A DNA stretch of 64,000 nucleotides from Halorhabdus utahensis DSM 12940 (GCF_000023945.1 NC_013158.1:992001-1056000), one strand, 5' to 3'. Shown: positions 53,262 to 62,515, numbered from the stretch's first letter. The notes: a model not told the origin generated them from the sequence alone. Translations and numbers: made by a program.

Positions 53262-53826
53262 GATTATATGTAATAGGGTCAGGTGGTGTGAAAACTCTTA
53301 CCATCGTCCCAATCCTCCTCCGAGGTGTCTTTGAGCTATACCCTCTGAATCTCATCGATTGTATTCCCTCCGCCGTTGCAGAAGTCTTGGGGATATCACT
53401 CAACTACGGGGAAGTCTATTGGTGGGCATGATCGGCTATTACCTAAGATTCGTCGACGGTGGCTCCGGGATAGATTTGGGTGAGAGTGTACCGACGGCGT
53501 TTTGGATGGACGAGAAACCCGCAAACTCGACGTTAGAATCAAAAATCAATTCATATAGAAACCGTGAGTGACTCTCATGGTTTCGCCTGTTCGACAACCT
53601 GCACTATGTCCTGTTCAAGAATCGGTCTTAAATCCATAGCCTATTGCTCTATCCTCACTCCACCACGACCGGCTCGCATTGCTCAACTACACTTCACTTC
53701 GTCCGTGGCACGAGCAATCAGTAGACCCATCCAGCATCTATATTCTCAAAAAATAGCGGGACCGCGACCGTCAGGAGCGCTCGTTGCTTCTTCCACTGTG
53801 GCGACGGCTGAATCGGTTCGTTCTCG
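53262..53826. other. Intergenic region, possible gene scraps only
   Basis: 565 bases with no convincing complete gene. The minus strand around 53578-53640 encodes MDLRPILEQDIVQVVEQAKP and stops, which looks like the first residues of a GNAT-type acetyltransferase but is too short to assign. A TATA-like stretch at about 53266-53277 (minus) lies close to the lipoprotein start. Confidence 0.4.
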
Positions 53827-55218
53827 TCACTCTTGGAGATATCCCAGTCCTCGAAGTTGTTTTTTCATTTGTTCGTCGAACTCGGCTTTTCGGACGTCTC
53901 CGACCGGTTCTCCGACATCTGTCTTCCACTCTTCGTACCGCTCCCTAAACTCGGCTACCAGGTCGGCATACTCGTCGCTTACATCGTTCGATTCATCGGG
54001 GAGATCGTAGAGGCGGGCACTTTCCTCAGAAACTTCGAATCGGTACGTCGGAGTGATCATCGACGTCACTGTAGCCTTCGGATAGTGAGAATCAGAGAAG
54101 TCGCTGTTGTGTTGTTTTATTTGCTCAAGCTTTTGCTCCGCCCTGTCCTGTCCACGTTGCACGAATGCGTACTCCCGAGGTGTATCACGAATATCTACAC
54201 CAGCTGGCACTGAGTGGTCGACCCCTACATCCTCGAGGATCGTCTTCATGACGTCGCTGTGTTGAACTAATCCGGTGTCCTCGAGGCCCCGAATTCCTTC
54301 GACGGCCAAAGGCACGTTCGATACTTGCGTACTGGGTTCGAGCATGTGGGCGAGCAACCCTCGATAGCCGAAGAATTCTCCGTGATCGCCGGTCACGACA
54401 ATGATGGGGTCTTGTAACTGTTCCCGAGCAGTTGAGATAATCTCCCCGGTCAAGTGATCCACGTACTCGACCAAGGCGTCGTACAAAACCCTCAGTACCT
54501 CCCATTCCGTCTCCGAATACGGATCATCGTCGGCGATCCGTTCGTGCAGGTTGTTGCTCATGTCTCGAGCGATTTCCTCGGCTCGTTCCACCGAGATAGA
54601 GAGATCCTCCGAAACCGCACTTTCCCACATTCCTGGCGGAATGTATGGGTGGTGGGAATCATTCAGGTGGGTATAGAGGAAGAGCGGGTGGTCCGCTCCC
54701 TGGGAATTCGAAATGTGGCGTTTAGCGATTTGTGTCGAGAGGTAACCGACACAATGCTCGTTAGCCGCCGTCGAGAGACCAATCGAATGGCTTCGAATTT
54801 TGGTTAACCACTTTATGACTGAGCGCAGTCCGGCTTCCTGGACGACGGTGTCCCTGTTAATGAAGTGGAATGCATCGAAGCCTCGACCCAGCCCAGTACT
54901 TTGACTGATTTGTCCATTGGACGTAACACAGGCCGTTCGGTAGCCTTGCTCGCTGAGGGATTCAGGGATTGTCGTAATCTGTTCTGGAAGCTTTGCCGAA
55001 TTGGACCAGGTCCTGTGTGCTGATGGTGGATGTCCGGTCAATATGGAGGCAGTGGAAGACCGGGTCCAGATATCGTGTGAATGGCACTCCCCGAAAGCGG
55101 TTCCTATCTCGCCTACGGATTCGAGATGTGGCGTTTTGGCCCGGTCTGACTGAGAGAGGGAGGTGTGGTCTGCCCGTACGCTATCAAGCGTAACCCAGAT
55201 TATATCAGAGTGTTTCAT
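53827..55218 (-). CDS. Sulfatase-fold (alkaline phosphatase superfamily) enzyme
   Basis: 463 residues, cytosolic-looking. Metal-site motifs are in place: IIWVTLDSVRADHTS (Asp), TGDHGEFFGYRGLLAH (Asp-His) and DSHHPYIPP. The nucleophile region reads IWTRSSTASILTGHPPSAHR instead of the C/S-x-P-x-R of true sulfatases, so formylglycine cannot form; a Thr or Ser nucleophile as in phosphoglycerol or phosphoethanolamine transferases is more likely. The end QLRGLGYLQE is a common sulfatase-like C-terminus. Role in adding or removing a charged group on glycan is inferred from location. Confidence 0.85.
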   Translation of the reverse strand: MKHSDIIWVTLDSVRADHTSLSQSDRAKTPHLESVGEIGTAFGECHSHDIWTRSSTASILTGHPPSAHRTWSNSAKLPEQITTIPESLSEQGYRTACVTSNGQISQSTGLGRGFDAFHFINRDTVVQEAGLRSVIKWLTKIRSHSIGLSTAANEHCVGYLSTQIAKRHISNSQGADHPLFLYTHLNDSHHPYIPPGMWESAVSEDLSISVERAEEIARDMSNNLHERIADDDPYSETEWEVLRVLYDALVEYVDHLTGEIISTAREQLQDPIIVVTGDHGEFFGYRGLLAHMLEPSTQVSNVPLAVEGIRGLEDTGLVQHSDVMKTILEDVGVDHSVPAGVDIRDTPREYAFVQRGQDRAEQKLEQIKQHNSDFSDSHYPKATVTSMITPTYRFEVSEESARLYDLPDESNDVSDEYADLVAEFRERYEEWKTDVGEPVGDVRKAEFDEQMKKQLRGLGYLQE

Positions 55219-55311
55219 TTCGAGTCGCTTTCCCTACAGCGTATTTCTACACTGGATCTCTCACGTATTCAATGTACTGAAACCGTCGTGTAACGGTGCT
55301 ACATAGACCGA

Positions 55312-56781
55312 CTAAAATTGCAAACTGCTCTGGAGTTTCTCTCTCACCAGTTTGATGTCTTCACTTGAGAACTCTCCGATGAGGAACAACACCGCGAAAT
55401 AGGAGAGTCCCCCAACTCCTATGTCGAGAAGCATCTCCGATGCTGGAGAGTTTCCTAAATCGAGTAGCATCAGGATGACTGCCATCACTACCGTTGCTAC
55501 AGAACAGCGGACCAAGGTGATCCACGGAATCTCGAATCTGACTTCTTGGAACGAGACGTACAGGATCATAAAGAATAGAACTCCCTGTGCTGATAACGTT
55601 GCGATTGCCGCTCCTGACAGTCCCATCGTCGGTATCAACGTGAGATTCAGGATCACATTTACGAGCAGCGATAAGGTGACTGCAATCCCAATAGTTCGTG
55701 TTCGTTCGACGGAGGTCAGAATGTACCTCAATGGGTTGTCATATCCTTTGAGGAAGTAACCAAGAATGAAGATCGGCACAAGTGGGACGGCCTGTCGAGC
55801 TATTTCGGTGGTGGATATTATATTCAACAATGGCTCGGCGACGAGGACCAATCCTACCGCACCTGGAAATGCTAAAATGGTATAATACCGGAAAATGTAC
55901 TCGTACGCTTTCTCTATCACTTCGTAATCTCCCTGGTCCCAGGCGCTTGCGATCGTGGGATACAGTGTGGAGTTGAAGATCCCAGTCAGGTTCACGATCG
56001 GTTTGCAGACTCTTTCAGCGACACTGTATATCCCAACAGGTGCTGGGCCGAGTAAGAACAGGAGAAAGTATTTGTCGATGTCAGCCAGCAGGGAGGATGA
56101 CAGAGCCGCCGGTACCATGGGGACGCCGTACCGGATGTACTTTCCAACGTTGTGGACTTCCGGGCGGGGCAAGCCGCTATGTATGTATACGTAACTGAAT
56201 ATCCCCGCGTTCAAAAATACGGACACACCAACGATACCCCAGATCCCAGCCAGGATATTTCCTCCCAGCAGAAATATAATTGCGAGGGCTGTGACTTCCA
56301 TTACGTTACGCAGGATCCGGACTCCCTCATATTGCTTGACAAAGCCCTTCGCTCGAGGGTGATTCAAGTTTACTTTCAACGGAATGCGGACTGCGATGAG
56401 GGTGCTCGTGGCGAATACCAGGTCGTGGGGAGTATCGAACCCGAATACAGTAGGAGAATACAGTGAGAAAATTACGCTTCCAATTGCTCCGATACCGAAC
56501 GTCACCAACCCAATTAGTGTCGCGAGAGATAGCACGTCGCTGTAAGTTTGGTTGTTTGAGGGGTCTGATGAGGTGTATCTGATCAACGCACCATGTAAAT
56601 GAACGCTGGCCGTCATGCTGACCATGGAAACTGCCGCGATGATGGTCACCCAAATCCCGTAACTATCTGGACCCAGCAAATTGACGATCAGGAAGAGGAC
56701 GACGAATCCCCTCAGTATATTGATAATCGACAACAAAGCAGTAAAGGCAGAATCGGATAGAATCTTCCTTAGTACACTCAT
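55312..56781 (-). CDS. Oligosaccharide flippase (Wzx / MATE-like)
   Basis: 489 residues, about fourteen hydrophobic helices. The start ILSDSAFTALLSIINILRGFVVL and LLGPDSYGIWVTIIAAVSM are typical of polysaccharide biosynthesis proteins; DIDKYFLLFLLGPAPVGIYSVAERV is the central conserved segment. It should move lipid-linked glycan across the membrane (compare AglR in Haloferax). It lies between the two alkaline-phosphatase-fold genes in one minus-strand block, though gaps of 48-93 nt leave room for internal promoters. Confidence 0.9.
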   Translation of the reverse strand: MSVLRKILSDSAFTALLSIINILRGFVVLFLIVNLLGPDSYGIWVTIIAAVSMVSMTASVHLHGALIRYTSSDPSNNQTYSDVLSLATLIGLVTFGIGAIGSVIFSLYSPTVFGFDTPHDLVFATSTLIAVRIPLKVNLNHPRAKGFVKQYEGVRILRNVMEVTALAIIFLLGGNILAGIWGIVGVSVFLNAGIFSYVYIHSGLPRPEVHNVGKYIRYGVPMVPAALSSSLLADIDKYFLLFLLGPAPVGIYSVAERVCKPIVNLTGIFNSTLYPTIASAWDQGDYEVIEKAYEYIFRYYTILAFPGAVGLVLVAEPLLNIISTTEIARQAVPLVPIFILGYFLKGYDNPLRYILTSVERTRTIGIAVTLSLLVNVILNLTLIPTMGLSGAAIATLSAQGVLFFMILYVSFQEVRFEIPWITLVRCSVATVVMAVILMLLDLGNSPASEMLLDIGVGGLSYFAVLFLIGEFSSEDIKLVREKLQSSLQF

Positions 56782-56829
56782 TTTTGAGAGCAGTCAACTC
56801 CGTTGTTCACTCAACTCAGTATCTGCCAT

Positions 56830-57762
56830 CTATAAATAGCCGAGCGATTCGAGTCGGTCTTCGACCTGGTCTCCGTCGCTCGCTTCGGACTCCGACGTTT
56901 CGACTTCTTCGATCTCTCTGCTGCCACAGCCTTCGACTTCGAGCCAGGGGATGGCTACGAGCTCATCCGTGTAAATTCGTGAGGGGTGGCCCCATTCACG
57001 TATCGGAACTGGACGAGCCCGCTCACCGAGCATGTTCCCGTGGTCGGAGGTGACGACAACCCGCCCGAGATCCATCTCAAGTAGTTCCTCTATCGAATCA
57101 AGTACGAGTTCGAAGTTCTTCTCGTACGACTCGTGGATTGACTCGATATCGGCGTCTAATTTCCCCCGGAAAATACTGTTCCAGAGGTTGTAGCCCTCGG
57201 CGTGATCCTCACCGATCCCCCTCGTGGAATCGCCGATCTCGGACACTAAGAAGGGATAGTGCGGTTGGATGTAGTGGAAGATGTGGCGTTTCTTCGGATA
57301 CTCGCTGAACGACTCGATACAGGCCTCTGTCATCCTATCCGGGGGAACTGTCCCGTCGTCTTCGTCCCAATAGGAACTGTCCCAGGCGTTGTTCACGTCA
57401 CAAAACGTCACGTCGATCTCGTCCCGACGTGAACGGAGTTGGGGGGACGCCGTCGTATAGACCGTGTCCAACAGTTCTCTGCCGTTGAAGTTCCCGTAGA
57501 GGAACTGTGAAGTGTGTGACCCACGGGAGGTCCGTTGGTCGAGGTCACCTGCAATGGTATTTTGCTCTTCGAATAAGTCGTAGCGACAGGCGTCCAAGAT
57601 GATCAGCGTATCCCACTCCGCGTCCATGATGTCCATCCCGTATTTGTTGTACTGCTTCCCGGACCGGAGGCCGTGGTAGTTCTTGTTCAGTTCCCGGAAT
57701 AGGACGTTGGGACTCTCTTTAGTTTGCTTGAGTCCACGGATGAGTTGATCAAGGGAGTACAT
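56830..57762 (-). CDS. Second alkaline-phosphatase-superfamily (sulfatase-like) protein
   Basis: 310 residues. EWDTLIILDACRYDLFEEQN carries the first metal Asp and a Cys in DACRYD, a pattern common to a subgroup in haloarchaeal exopolysaccharide loci. HIFHYIQPHYPFL and VVVTSDHGNMLGERARPVPI supply other ligands. The C-terminus EDRLESLGYL resembles that of the enzyme at 53827, so the two are distant paralogues. Substrate unknown. Confidence 0.82.
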   Translation of the reverse strand: MYSLDQLIRGLKQTKESPNVLFRELNKNYHGLRSGKQYNKYGMDIMDAEWDTLIILDACRYDLFEEQNTIAGDLDQRTSRGSHTSQFLYGNFNGRELLDTVYTTASPQLRSRRDEIDVTFCDVNNAWDSSYWDEDDGTVPPDRMTEACIESFSEYPKKRHIFHYIQPHYPFLVSEIGDSTRGIGEDHAEGYNLWNSIFRGKLDADIESIHESYEKNFELVLDSIEELLEMDLGRVVVTSDHGNMLGERARPVPIREWGHPSRIYTDELVAIPWLEVEGCGSREIEEVETSESEASDGDQVEDRLESLGYL

Positions 57763-57802
57763 CTATTGAAGTTGAATTGTCAGGCGGTATTTCCTCTCAC
57801 TC

Positions 57803-58500
57803 TCAGACGGAGTCATAAATCTCAAGTGTCCTTTGTGCTGGTGAATTCCACGTTAGGTCTTGGATAGACTGTCGGCCACCTTCATCGGTTCCATCGCTTG
57901 TGAAGACGTCCTTCACGGCGTTTACCAATGCTTCTTCTGAACAGACGGTGGACGCCTGCGAGCCAGTGATCAATTCGGCAACACCCCCGACATCTGTCGC
58001 CACGACTGGTGAATCACATTTCATATATTATTTGACAGTATTGAATGAACCTCTCTCTTGGAGGTCATGAGCAAAACGTCTGCTGCATTCCTGCAGAATG
58101 GGATTATCTCGTGGGGTTCGTTGCATTCGCTGTGGAGTTCGATTTCACGCTTTAATTCAATATTTGCGGATTCCACGACCTGCTGTGCAAGTGGATAGTT
58201 CTTCTTCGAGAGAGAAGGTGCGTAGGGGAAGAGAACGTGAGACTTTGTGGGATCCCAGCCAATCATATTCTGAACCTTCTGCTCCATCGGGTAAAACTTG
58301 TCGTGATTCAAACCCCGCTCTACAACGTATAATTCACCGTCGGTTTGATTAGCCATTTCTTGGTTTCGAACGATAACGGCATCAGCCAAGAAGGCACACT
58401 TCAGACTAACGAATCCGTATTGTCCATTCAAGTCAATTTCCTATAAGAACATAACGACAGGTCATCGGGGCTGGGCCAGCGCAAAAGGGGCTGTTAGTCC
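57803..58500 (-). pseudogene. GT4 glycosyltransferase pseudogene, 3' part
   Basis: Fragments align in order with the intact GT4 at 46422: LTAPFALAQP (58470-58500), ADAVIVRNQEM, YVVERGLNHDKFYPM, HVLFPYAPSLSKKNYPLAQQ, PHEIIPFCRNAADVLLMTS, KCDSPVVATDVGGVAELI and a C-terminal tail. Damage includes TGA and TAG codons after LAQP, a one-base loss near 58057 and a TAA/TGA near 58025-58030. Two separate open pieces (58021-58431 and 57803-58024) result. The 5' part is on the far side of the IS. Confidence 0.82.
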
Positions 58501-58508
58501 AAAATGAG
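58501..58508. repeat. Left target-site duplication of the IS
   Basis: AAAATGAG immediately outside the left inverted repeat; its identical partner is 59435-59442. Confidence 0.9.
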
Positions 58509-59434
58509 GGCTCTGTAGTTTCGGTACACGGCGGTTGATTTCACGGATATCTCACGCTTCGGCGAAGGTTGTAGACGGTCGCTTTCAACAGCATTTCACG
58601 GAATTCCAGCCACCAGCTGCGCGCACGCACGGCAGCGCCGAGCGTGCGCTTGATCGAGGAGAAGACGGTTTCTGACATGGAGCGCTGATGATACCGATCA
58701 CCGTCCATGCGGGCGTTATGCGCGTGATCGAGCGGGTTCATGATCCTGTGCTTGATCAGCGGTCTGATACCGTTCTCACGGAGTTCGTCGCGGAAGGTTT
58801 TCGCGTCATAGCCTCGGTCAGCAGCGAGGCTCCGCAGGTCGCCGGCGTTGCGCCGGGCGACCTGCGGGCCGATCTTCGCATCGTGTTTCTTCGAGGTCGT
58901 CGAGTGGATGTCGGTGATGTACAGCGTTTCGACATCCACGAGAGCAGTGACTTTCAGCGCTCGAACGCGGTAGTTCGTGCGGTTGGCGTAGTGACGGCTC
59001 GGCTGATCGCGGTCGAAGCCAGTCGAATCGATAGCAGCGTGGCCAGTGCGTTTCTCGGCTGACGCGCCGAGAAACGCACGCCACGTTGTAGTCGGAATCC
59101 GGGCAAACCACGTGCGGAGAACCGTGTAGTGAGGCAGTCGCGTGAGGCCGATTTCTTCGAGGACGCCTGGCATCTCGCTGAGCAAATCCACCGCGGCGCG
59201 GTAGGATTTGCCCAGCTCGATGCGGAGTGCATGCAGCGTGAGCATCGCCCACTCGGCGAACCCGCCACCCCCTTCGGGGTCGGCGGGTTCGTCCGGGTTA
59301 GCGACAACTGATTTAGCCTTAGCGACCGTAACACGGGTGAAGAGACGGAATTCCGAAGTCACAATACTCCGTCTCTTCGCTTTCTACGGCAATAACGCAG
59401 TCGCTGCTGTCGCGTCTAGCGAAACTACAGAGCC
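58509..59434 (-). mobile_element. Complete IS5-type insertion sequence (926 bp)
   Basis: Perfect 15-bp terminal inverted repeats GGCTCTGTAGTTTCG at 58509-58523 and its complement at 59420-59434; pairing continues imperfectly to about 22 bp. Flanked by identical 8-bp duplications AAAATGAG. It carries one transposase gene. The intact ends and duplication show a recent, probably still active, insertion into a GT4 glycosyltransferase gene or pseudogene. Confidence 0.92.
58541..59362 (-). CDS. IS5-family DDE transposase
   Basis: 273 residues from GTG 59360-59362, intact. DDE residues: AAIDSTGFDRDQPSRHY (first Asp), SLAADRGYDAKTFRDELREN (second Asp) and RYHQRSMSETVFSSIKRTLG (Glu). The N-terminal EWAMLTLHALRIELGKSYRA is the helical DNA-binding part. 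Matches the IS5-like transposases common in haloarchaea (ISH-type). Lies wholly inside the inverted repeats. Confidence 0.92.
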   Translation of the reverse strand: MTSEFRLFTRVTVAKAKSVVANPDEPADPEGGGGFAEWAMLTLHALRIELGKSYRAAVDLLSEMPGVLEEIGLTRLPHYTVLRTWFARIPTTTWRAFLGASAEKRTGHAAIDSTGFDRDQPSRHYANRTNYRVRALKVTALVDVETLYITDIHSTTSKKHDAKIGPQVARRNAGDLRSLAADRGYDAKTFRDELRENGIRPLIKHRIMNPLDHAHNARMDGDRYHQRSMSETVFSSIKRTLGAAVRARSWWLEFREMLLKATVYNLRRSVRYP

Positions 59435-59442
59435 AAAATGAG
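59435..59442. repeat. Right target-site duplication of the IS
   Basis: AAAATGAG directly outside the right inverted repeat, identical to 58501-58508. Confidence 0.9.
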
Positions 59443-59560
59443 AGTAATTATGTCGTATGAATGGATTGGTTCCCGGAGGACTGTGTTCCTTGCGCTCTGC
59501 CTACGACTCGTCGTTGCAATCACCAACTACGGGCGAGGAAGCGAACCGGGCTGTGAGAGG
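59443..59560 (-). pseudogene. GT4 pseudogene, 5' part beyond the IS
   Basis: Minus-strand reading gives VVGDCNDE and then NTVLREPIHSYDII, matching VPGDFNADGS and the KYDII segment of the intact GT4 at 46422. A base is missing after DII, after which SHFGLTAPF runs through the IS insertion site. N-terminal sequence further upstream is too degraded to follow. The AT-rich stretch at 59588-59625 may be its old promoter. Confidence 0.65.
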
Positions 59561-59639
59561 CTATGAGATGGATTCTATGACTGGCGTAACAAATATACAA
59601 ATATTAATATAGCGACAAAATGTCTGGTGGTCTTATCCC

Positions 59640-60623
59640 TCATTTACGAACCAGCGATTCGTACCAGCCACGATTATCCTGATACCACCCAACGAACTCC
59701 TCGACACCCTCACGGATGGTGTGACTGGGCTCGTATCCGAGCAGTTCCCGAGCACGTGTAATATCCGAATGTGTATGCTCGGCATCGGCGTCGTGACGCT
59801 CCTCATACACTAGTTCCCGCTCTGGCGCGAGTTGATCCCGAATTTCCTCCGCAAGCGTCCGGATCTCGATGTTATCCGTCGATCCGATGTTCAGCACTTG
59901 ACCGTCTGCAGCGTCGGTATCCAACAGCGAAATATTCGCGTCAACAACATCGTCGATATAGGTGAAATCACGGGTCTGAGTACCGTCGCCGTAGACGATC
60001 GGCGGTTCGCCGTTCATACACCGGGAAACGAAATTCGAGATAGCCATGTTCGGGCGCATCCGCGGCCCGTAAACTGTGAAGTACCGTAGCGCAACGGCCG
60101 ACAGATCATACACCTGGCTATAGGCCATCGCGTAGCGCTCGGCAGCCAGTTTCGAAGCCCCATAGGGTGAAACTGGCGTCGTCGGATGGGTCTCTTCGTA
60201 CGGCAGCGACCGCGGGATGCCGTAGACTGACGACGAGGAGGCCATAACGAACCGTTCGATGCCAGTGTCCCGACAGGCATCGAGCAGATTCAGCGTTCCA
60301 TCAACGTTGACCTCGTCGTATTTCCGCGGATCTTCCACACTCGGTCGGACGCCAGCCTGGGCAGCCTGATGGTAGACGTAGTCGGCGTCGGTGACAAGCT
60401 CCGTCACGAGGTCGGCGTCCCTGACATCGCCTTCGATAAACTCGTAACTGCCGTCTCCAGCCTCCGCAGCTTCGCGAGCGATATCGATGTTGTGGCGCTT
60501 GATGTCCAGATCGTAAAAGGGATCGAGGTTGTCCAGAACGACGACATCGTGGCCATCAGTGACGAACTGTTCGGCGAGATGCCCGCCGATAAAGCCCGCG
60601 CCGCCGGTGACAAGAATATGCAT
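59640..60623 (-). CDS. NAD-dependent nucleotide-sugar epimerase/dehydratase
   Basis: 327 residues of the extended SDR family. [20 protein letters not shown] is the NAD site, [15 protein letters not shown] resembles UDP-glucuronate 4-epimerases, and the catalytic Ser and Y-x3-K are in ASSSSVYG and [33 protein letters not shown] closes the substrate site. Supplies a 4-epimerised UDP-sugar for the glycan; UDP-glucose and UDP-GlcNAc are alternatives. First gene of the minus-strand arm, next to a dehydrogenase relic. Confidence 0.9.
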   Translation of the reverse strand: MHILVTGGAGFIGGHLAEQFVTDGHDVVVLDNLDPFYDLDIKRHNIDIAREAAEAGDGSYEFIEGDVRDADLVTELVTDADYVYHQAAQAGVRPSVEDPRKYDEVNVDGTLNLLDACRDTGIERFVMASSSSVYGIPRSLPYEETHPTTPVSPYGASKLAAERYAMAYSQVYDLSAVALRYFTVYGPRMRPNMAISNFVSRCMNGEPPIVYGDGTQTRDFTYIDDVVDANISLLDTDAADGQVLNIGSTDNIEIRTLAEEIRDQLAPERELVYEERHDADAEHTHSDITRARELLGYEPSHTIREGVEEFVGWYQDNRGWYESLVRK

Positions 60624-60710
60624 GTCCGGAGATGTTACAGGAACGAACTAAAAGGCGTCGTATCGAAGGGCACCTCTCGATCGAGAATGATCACGTTAAC
60701 ATTGTGGGCA

Positions 60711-60854
60711 AGCGCGGCGCTGGTAGTCACCGATTGGGAGGACATCACCGCCCTCGACGAGGAGTTCGACGCGATGGCGACGCCGGTCGTCATCGACGGC
60801 CGCCATGCGATCGATCGTCGCAATGGCATCGTCTACGAAGGCCTGACTTGGTAG
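60711..60854 (+). pseudogene. C-terminal relic of a UDP-glucose 6-dehydrogenase gene
   Basis: The plus strand encodes [20 protein letters not shown] and [25 protein letters not shown] followed by TAG. This matches the last residues of haloarchaeal UDP-glucose/GDP-mannose dehydrogenases (AglM-like). The sequence before about 60711 does not continue the protein, so everything upstream was deleted. Confidence 0.72.
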
Positions 60855-60937
60855 TCCCACGTCCCGCCACAAGACGAAACAATCGACGAATACCTCGTGG
60901 ACTCGAACCGAAAGTCGAAGGAAAATCAACCGGGGAG

Positions 60938-60957
60938 ACACACCCGACAACGAGTGA
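60938..60957 (+). repeat. ORB-like element A (degenerate)
   Basis: ACACACCCGACAACGAGTGA shares the ACACACC block and ACGAGTGA core with elements B-E but has CAA for CAC in the centre. Confidence 0.6.
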
Positions 60958-60983
60958 CGTTCGGACCATCGAGGCCCCAGACG

Positions 60984-61009
60984 CACACACCCCGCACCGA
61001 GTGAAAACA
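60984..61009 (+). repeat. ORB-like element B
   Basis: CACACACC, then CCGCACCGAGTGAAAACA; ends 17 bases before the orc1 stop. Best match to the shared core CACCGAGTGAAA. Confidence 0.75.
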
Positions 61010-61026
61010 ACACAATGCTGAACTCC

Positions 61027-62232
61027 TCAGTCACCCGCAGAATCGTCGAGCGCCTGGATCACGATTTCGGGCGCTCGTAGCAGTCGGTGTTCGAGATAGC
61101 TTCCTCCACCTTGACCGCCACCGGTATGGTTCGATTCGGTGATCCCCAGAAACGACTGCTCTTTCAGGAGCCGATAGACACGATCTTCGGATAGCGGATC
61201 GTTGCCGTCACGTTCGACGAGTTTCGTATAGAGCGTGTATATTCGGTGCGTTCGGAACCCTTCCTGTTCGGGGTTGTCTGTGGTGAGCAGGGCAAGCGCG
61301 TGTAGAATGTATTTTACGTGGGGCGTCGTTCCGCTGACCAGTTTCTCGAAGCGGTTGACCTCAGCTTGCCGAACAGCGTCATCGACGTGCTCGACTGAGA
61401 CAGTCCGGGTCCCCTCTTTCTCCGCGAGTCGTCCCGCTTCGTACAGCGTATCGATCGCTTTTCGGGCGTCTCCGTGCTCTTTGGCGGCAAGTGCAGCAAC
61501 CTTTGGAATGACGCCCTGTTCTAATACCCCATCTTCGAAGGCGTCCGTTCGATGCTCCAGAATCTCTTTGAGCTGTCCGGCGTCGTACGGGTCGAACACC
61601 AACTCGTTGTCCTGTAAGCTAGAGTCGATGCGCTCGTTGAGGCGTTCGCGGAACTCGATCTTGTTGCTAATACACATCGCGCCGATATGCGAATCGGACT
61701 TGCCGCTCTCACGAGCCCGTGAGAGGCTCCGAAGGAGTTCATCGTCGTCCAGTTTGTCGATCTCATCGAGGATGACGACGAAGGAGTCAACATCATACTC
61801 CGCAAGTAACTCCCAGGCGATGTCGCGATAATCAGATGCAGCGATGCCAACCCGCGGAATATCGTGACCAGCGCCGAGATTCGACGCAAGCTCGGTAGCC
61901 ATCTCCCTGCTGGCTTTGGCAGCAGTCTGGTAATCCGAACAGTCAACGTAGGCGTGCTGAAACGACACGTTGTGTTTCCGTGCTTCGTCGTGAGCCCGCC
62001 GGGAGACACACCGCGTAACGAGTGACTTCCCCGTCCCCGTTTTTCCGTAGACGATCGTTGTTTCGGGTGGCCCACCGGCGGTCGCGGGCCCGAGTGCTCG
62101 TCCGATCGCCGCGACTTCATCGTCCCGGCCAACGACTCGTTCAAGCTGTGGTACGTGACCAACCCGCACGAGTTCTCGGTTCGCAAAGATATCCCCTGTC
62201 TCGAAGATATTTGTTGCGTCTTCTTCAGTCAT
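61027..62232 (-). CDS. Orc1/Cdc6-type replication initiator next to ORB repeats
   Basis: 401 residues from ATG 62230-62232 (MTEEDATNIFETGDIFANRE). Walker A YGKTGTGKSLVTR, Walker B FVVILDEIDKLDDDELLRSL, sensor-1 IGAMCISNKIEFRERL, and arginine-rich VFDPYDAGQLKEILEHR. The C-terminal winged helix (about 310-400) ends GGSYLEHRLLRAPEIVIQAL. A TATA box at 62255-62265 fits leaderless expression. Flanked on both sides by ORB-like repeats, so it is probably the cognate initiator of the adjacent origin. Confidence 0.93.
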   Translation of the reverse strand: MTEEDATNIFETGDIFANRELVRVGHVPQLERVVGRDDEVAAIGRALGPATAGGPPETTIVYGKTGTGKSLVTRCVSRRAHDEARKHNVSFQHAYVDCSDYQTAAKASREMATELASNLGAGHDIPRVGIAASDYRDIAWELLAEYDVDSFVVILDEIDKLDDDELLRSLSRARESGKSDSHIGAMCISNKIEFRERLNERIDSSLQDNELVFDPYDAGQLKEILEHRTDAFEDGVLEQGVIPKVAALAAKEHGDARKAIDTLYEAGRLAEKEGTRTVSVEHVDDAVRQAEVNRFEKLVSGTTPHVKYILHALALLTTDNPEQEGFRTHRIYTLYTKLVERDGNDPLSEDRVYRLLKEQSFLGITESNHTGGGQGGGSYLEHRLLRAPEIVIQALDDSAGD

Positions 62233-62254
62233 CAATATTGGACAATACAAAGTC

Positions 62255-62265
62255 ATTATATTTTA
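62255..62265 (-). promoter_or_regulatory. TATA box of the origin-linked orc1/cdc6 gene
   Basis: TAAAATATAAT on the minus strand, centred 28 nt before ATG 62232. Confidence 0.65.
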
Positions 62266-62360
62266 ATCTATCGACCTCGTACCGAGTGTATACACAGATA
62301 AGACGAATACTCCATAAATCAAAGAGCATCAAATCCATTTATATTCAATATTTGTTGGTA

Positions 62361-62386
62361 CACACACCAAGTAACGAGTGAAAGCA
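62361..62386 (+). repeat. ORB-like element C
   Basis: CACACACC, then AAGTAACGAGTGAAAGCA; conserves both outer blocks, diverges in the centre. Confidence 0.7.
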
Positions 62387-62459
62387 CAGGAAAACTCACT
62401 CAGAGACAGAGTAAAATATCGCTGCCGACGCCACCGACGCTGGACCGGTTCGAGACACA

Positions 62460-62484
62460 GTGCTTCACTCGGTGCGAGGTGTGG
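62460..62484 (-). repeat. ORB-like element D
   Basis: The reverse complement reads CCACACCTCGCACCGAGTGA and then AGCAC: full core, one A shorter than the others, inverted relative to A-C. Confidence 0.78.
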
Positions 62485-62515
62485 GAGTACCGCTCCAGCC
62501 ATACCGACGCTGCAG

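Noticed and set aside
53564-54010. Plus-strand frame over the end of the sulfatase-like gene
   Set aside because: Ser/Thr-rich nonsense opposite a conserved minus-strand C-terminus.
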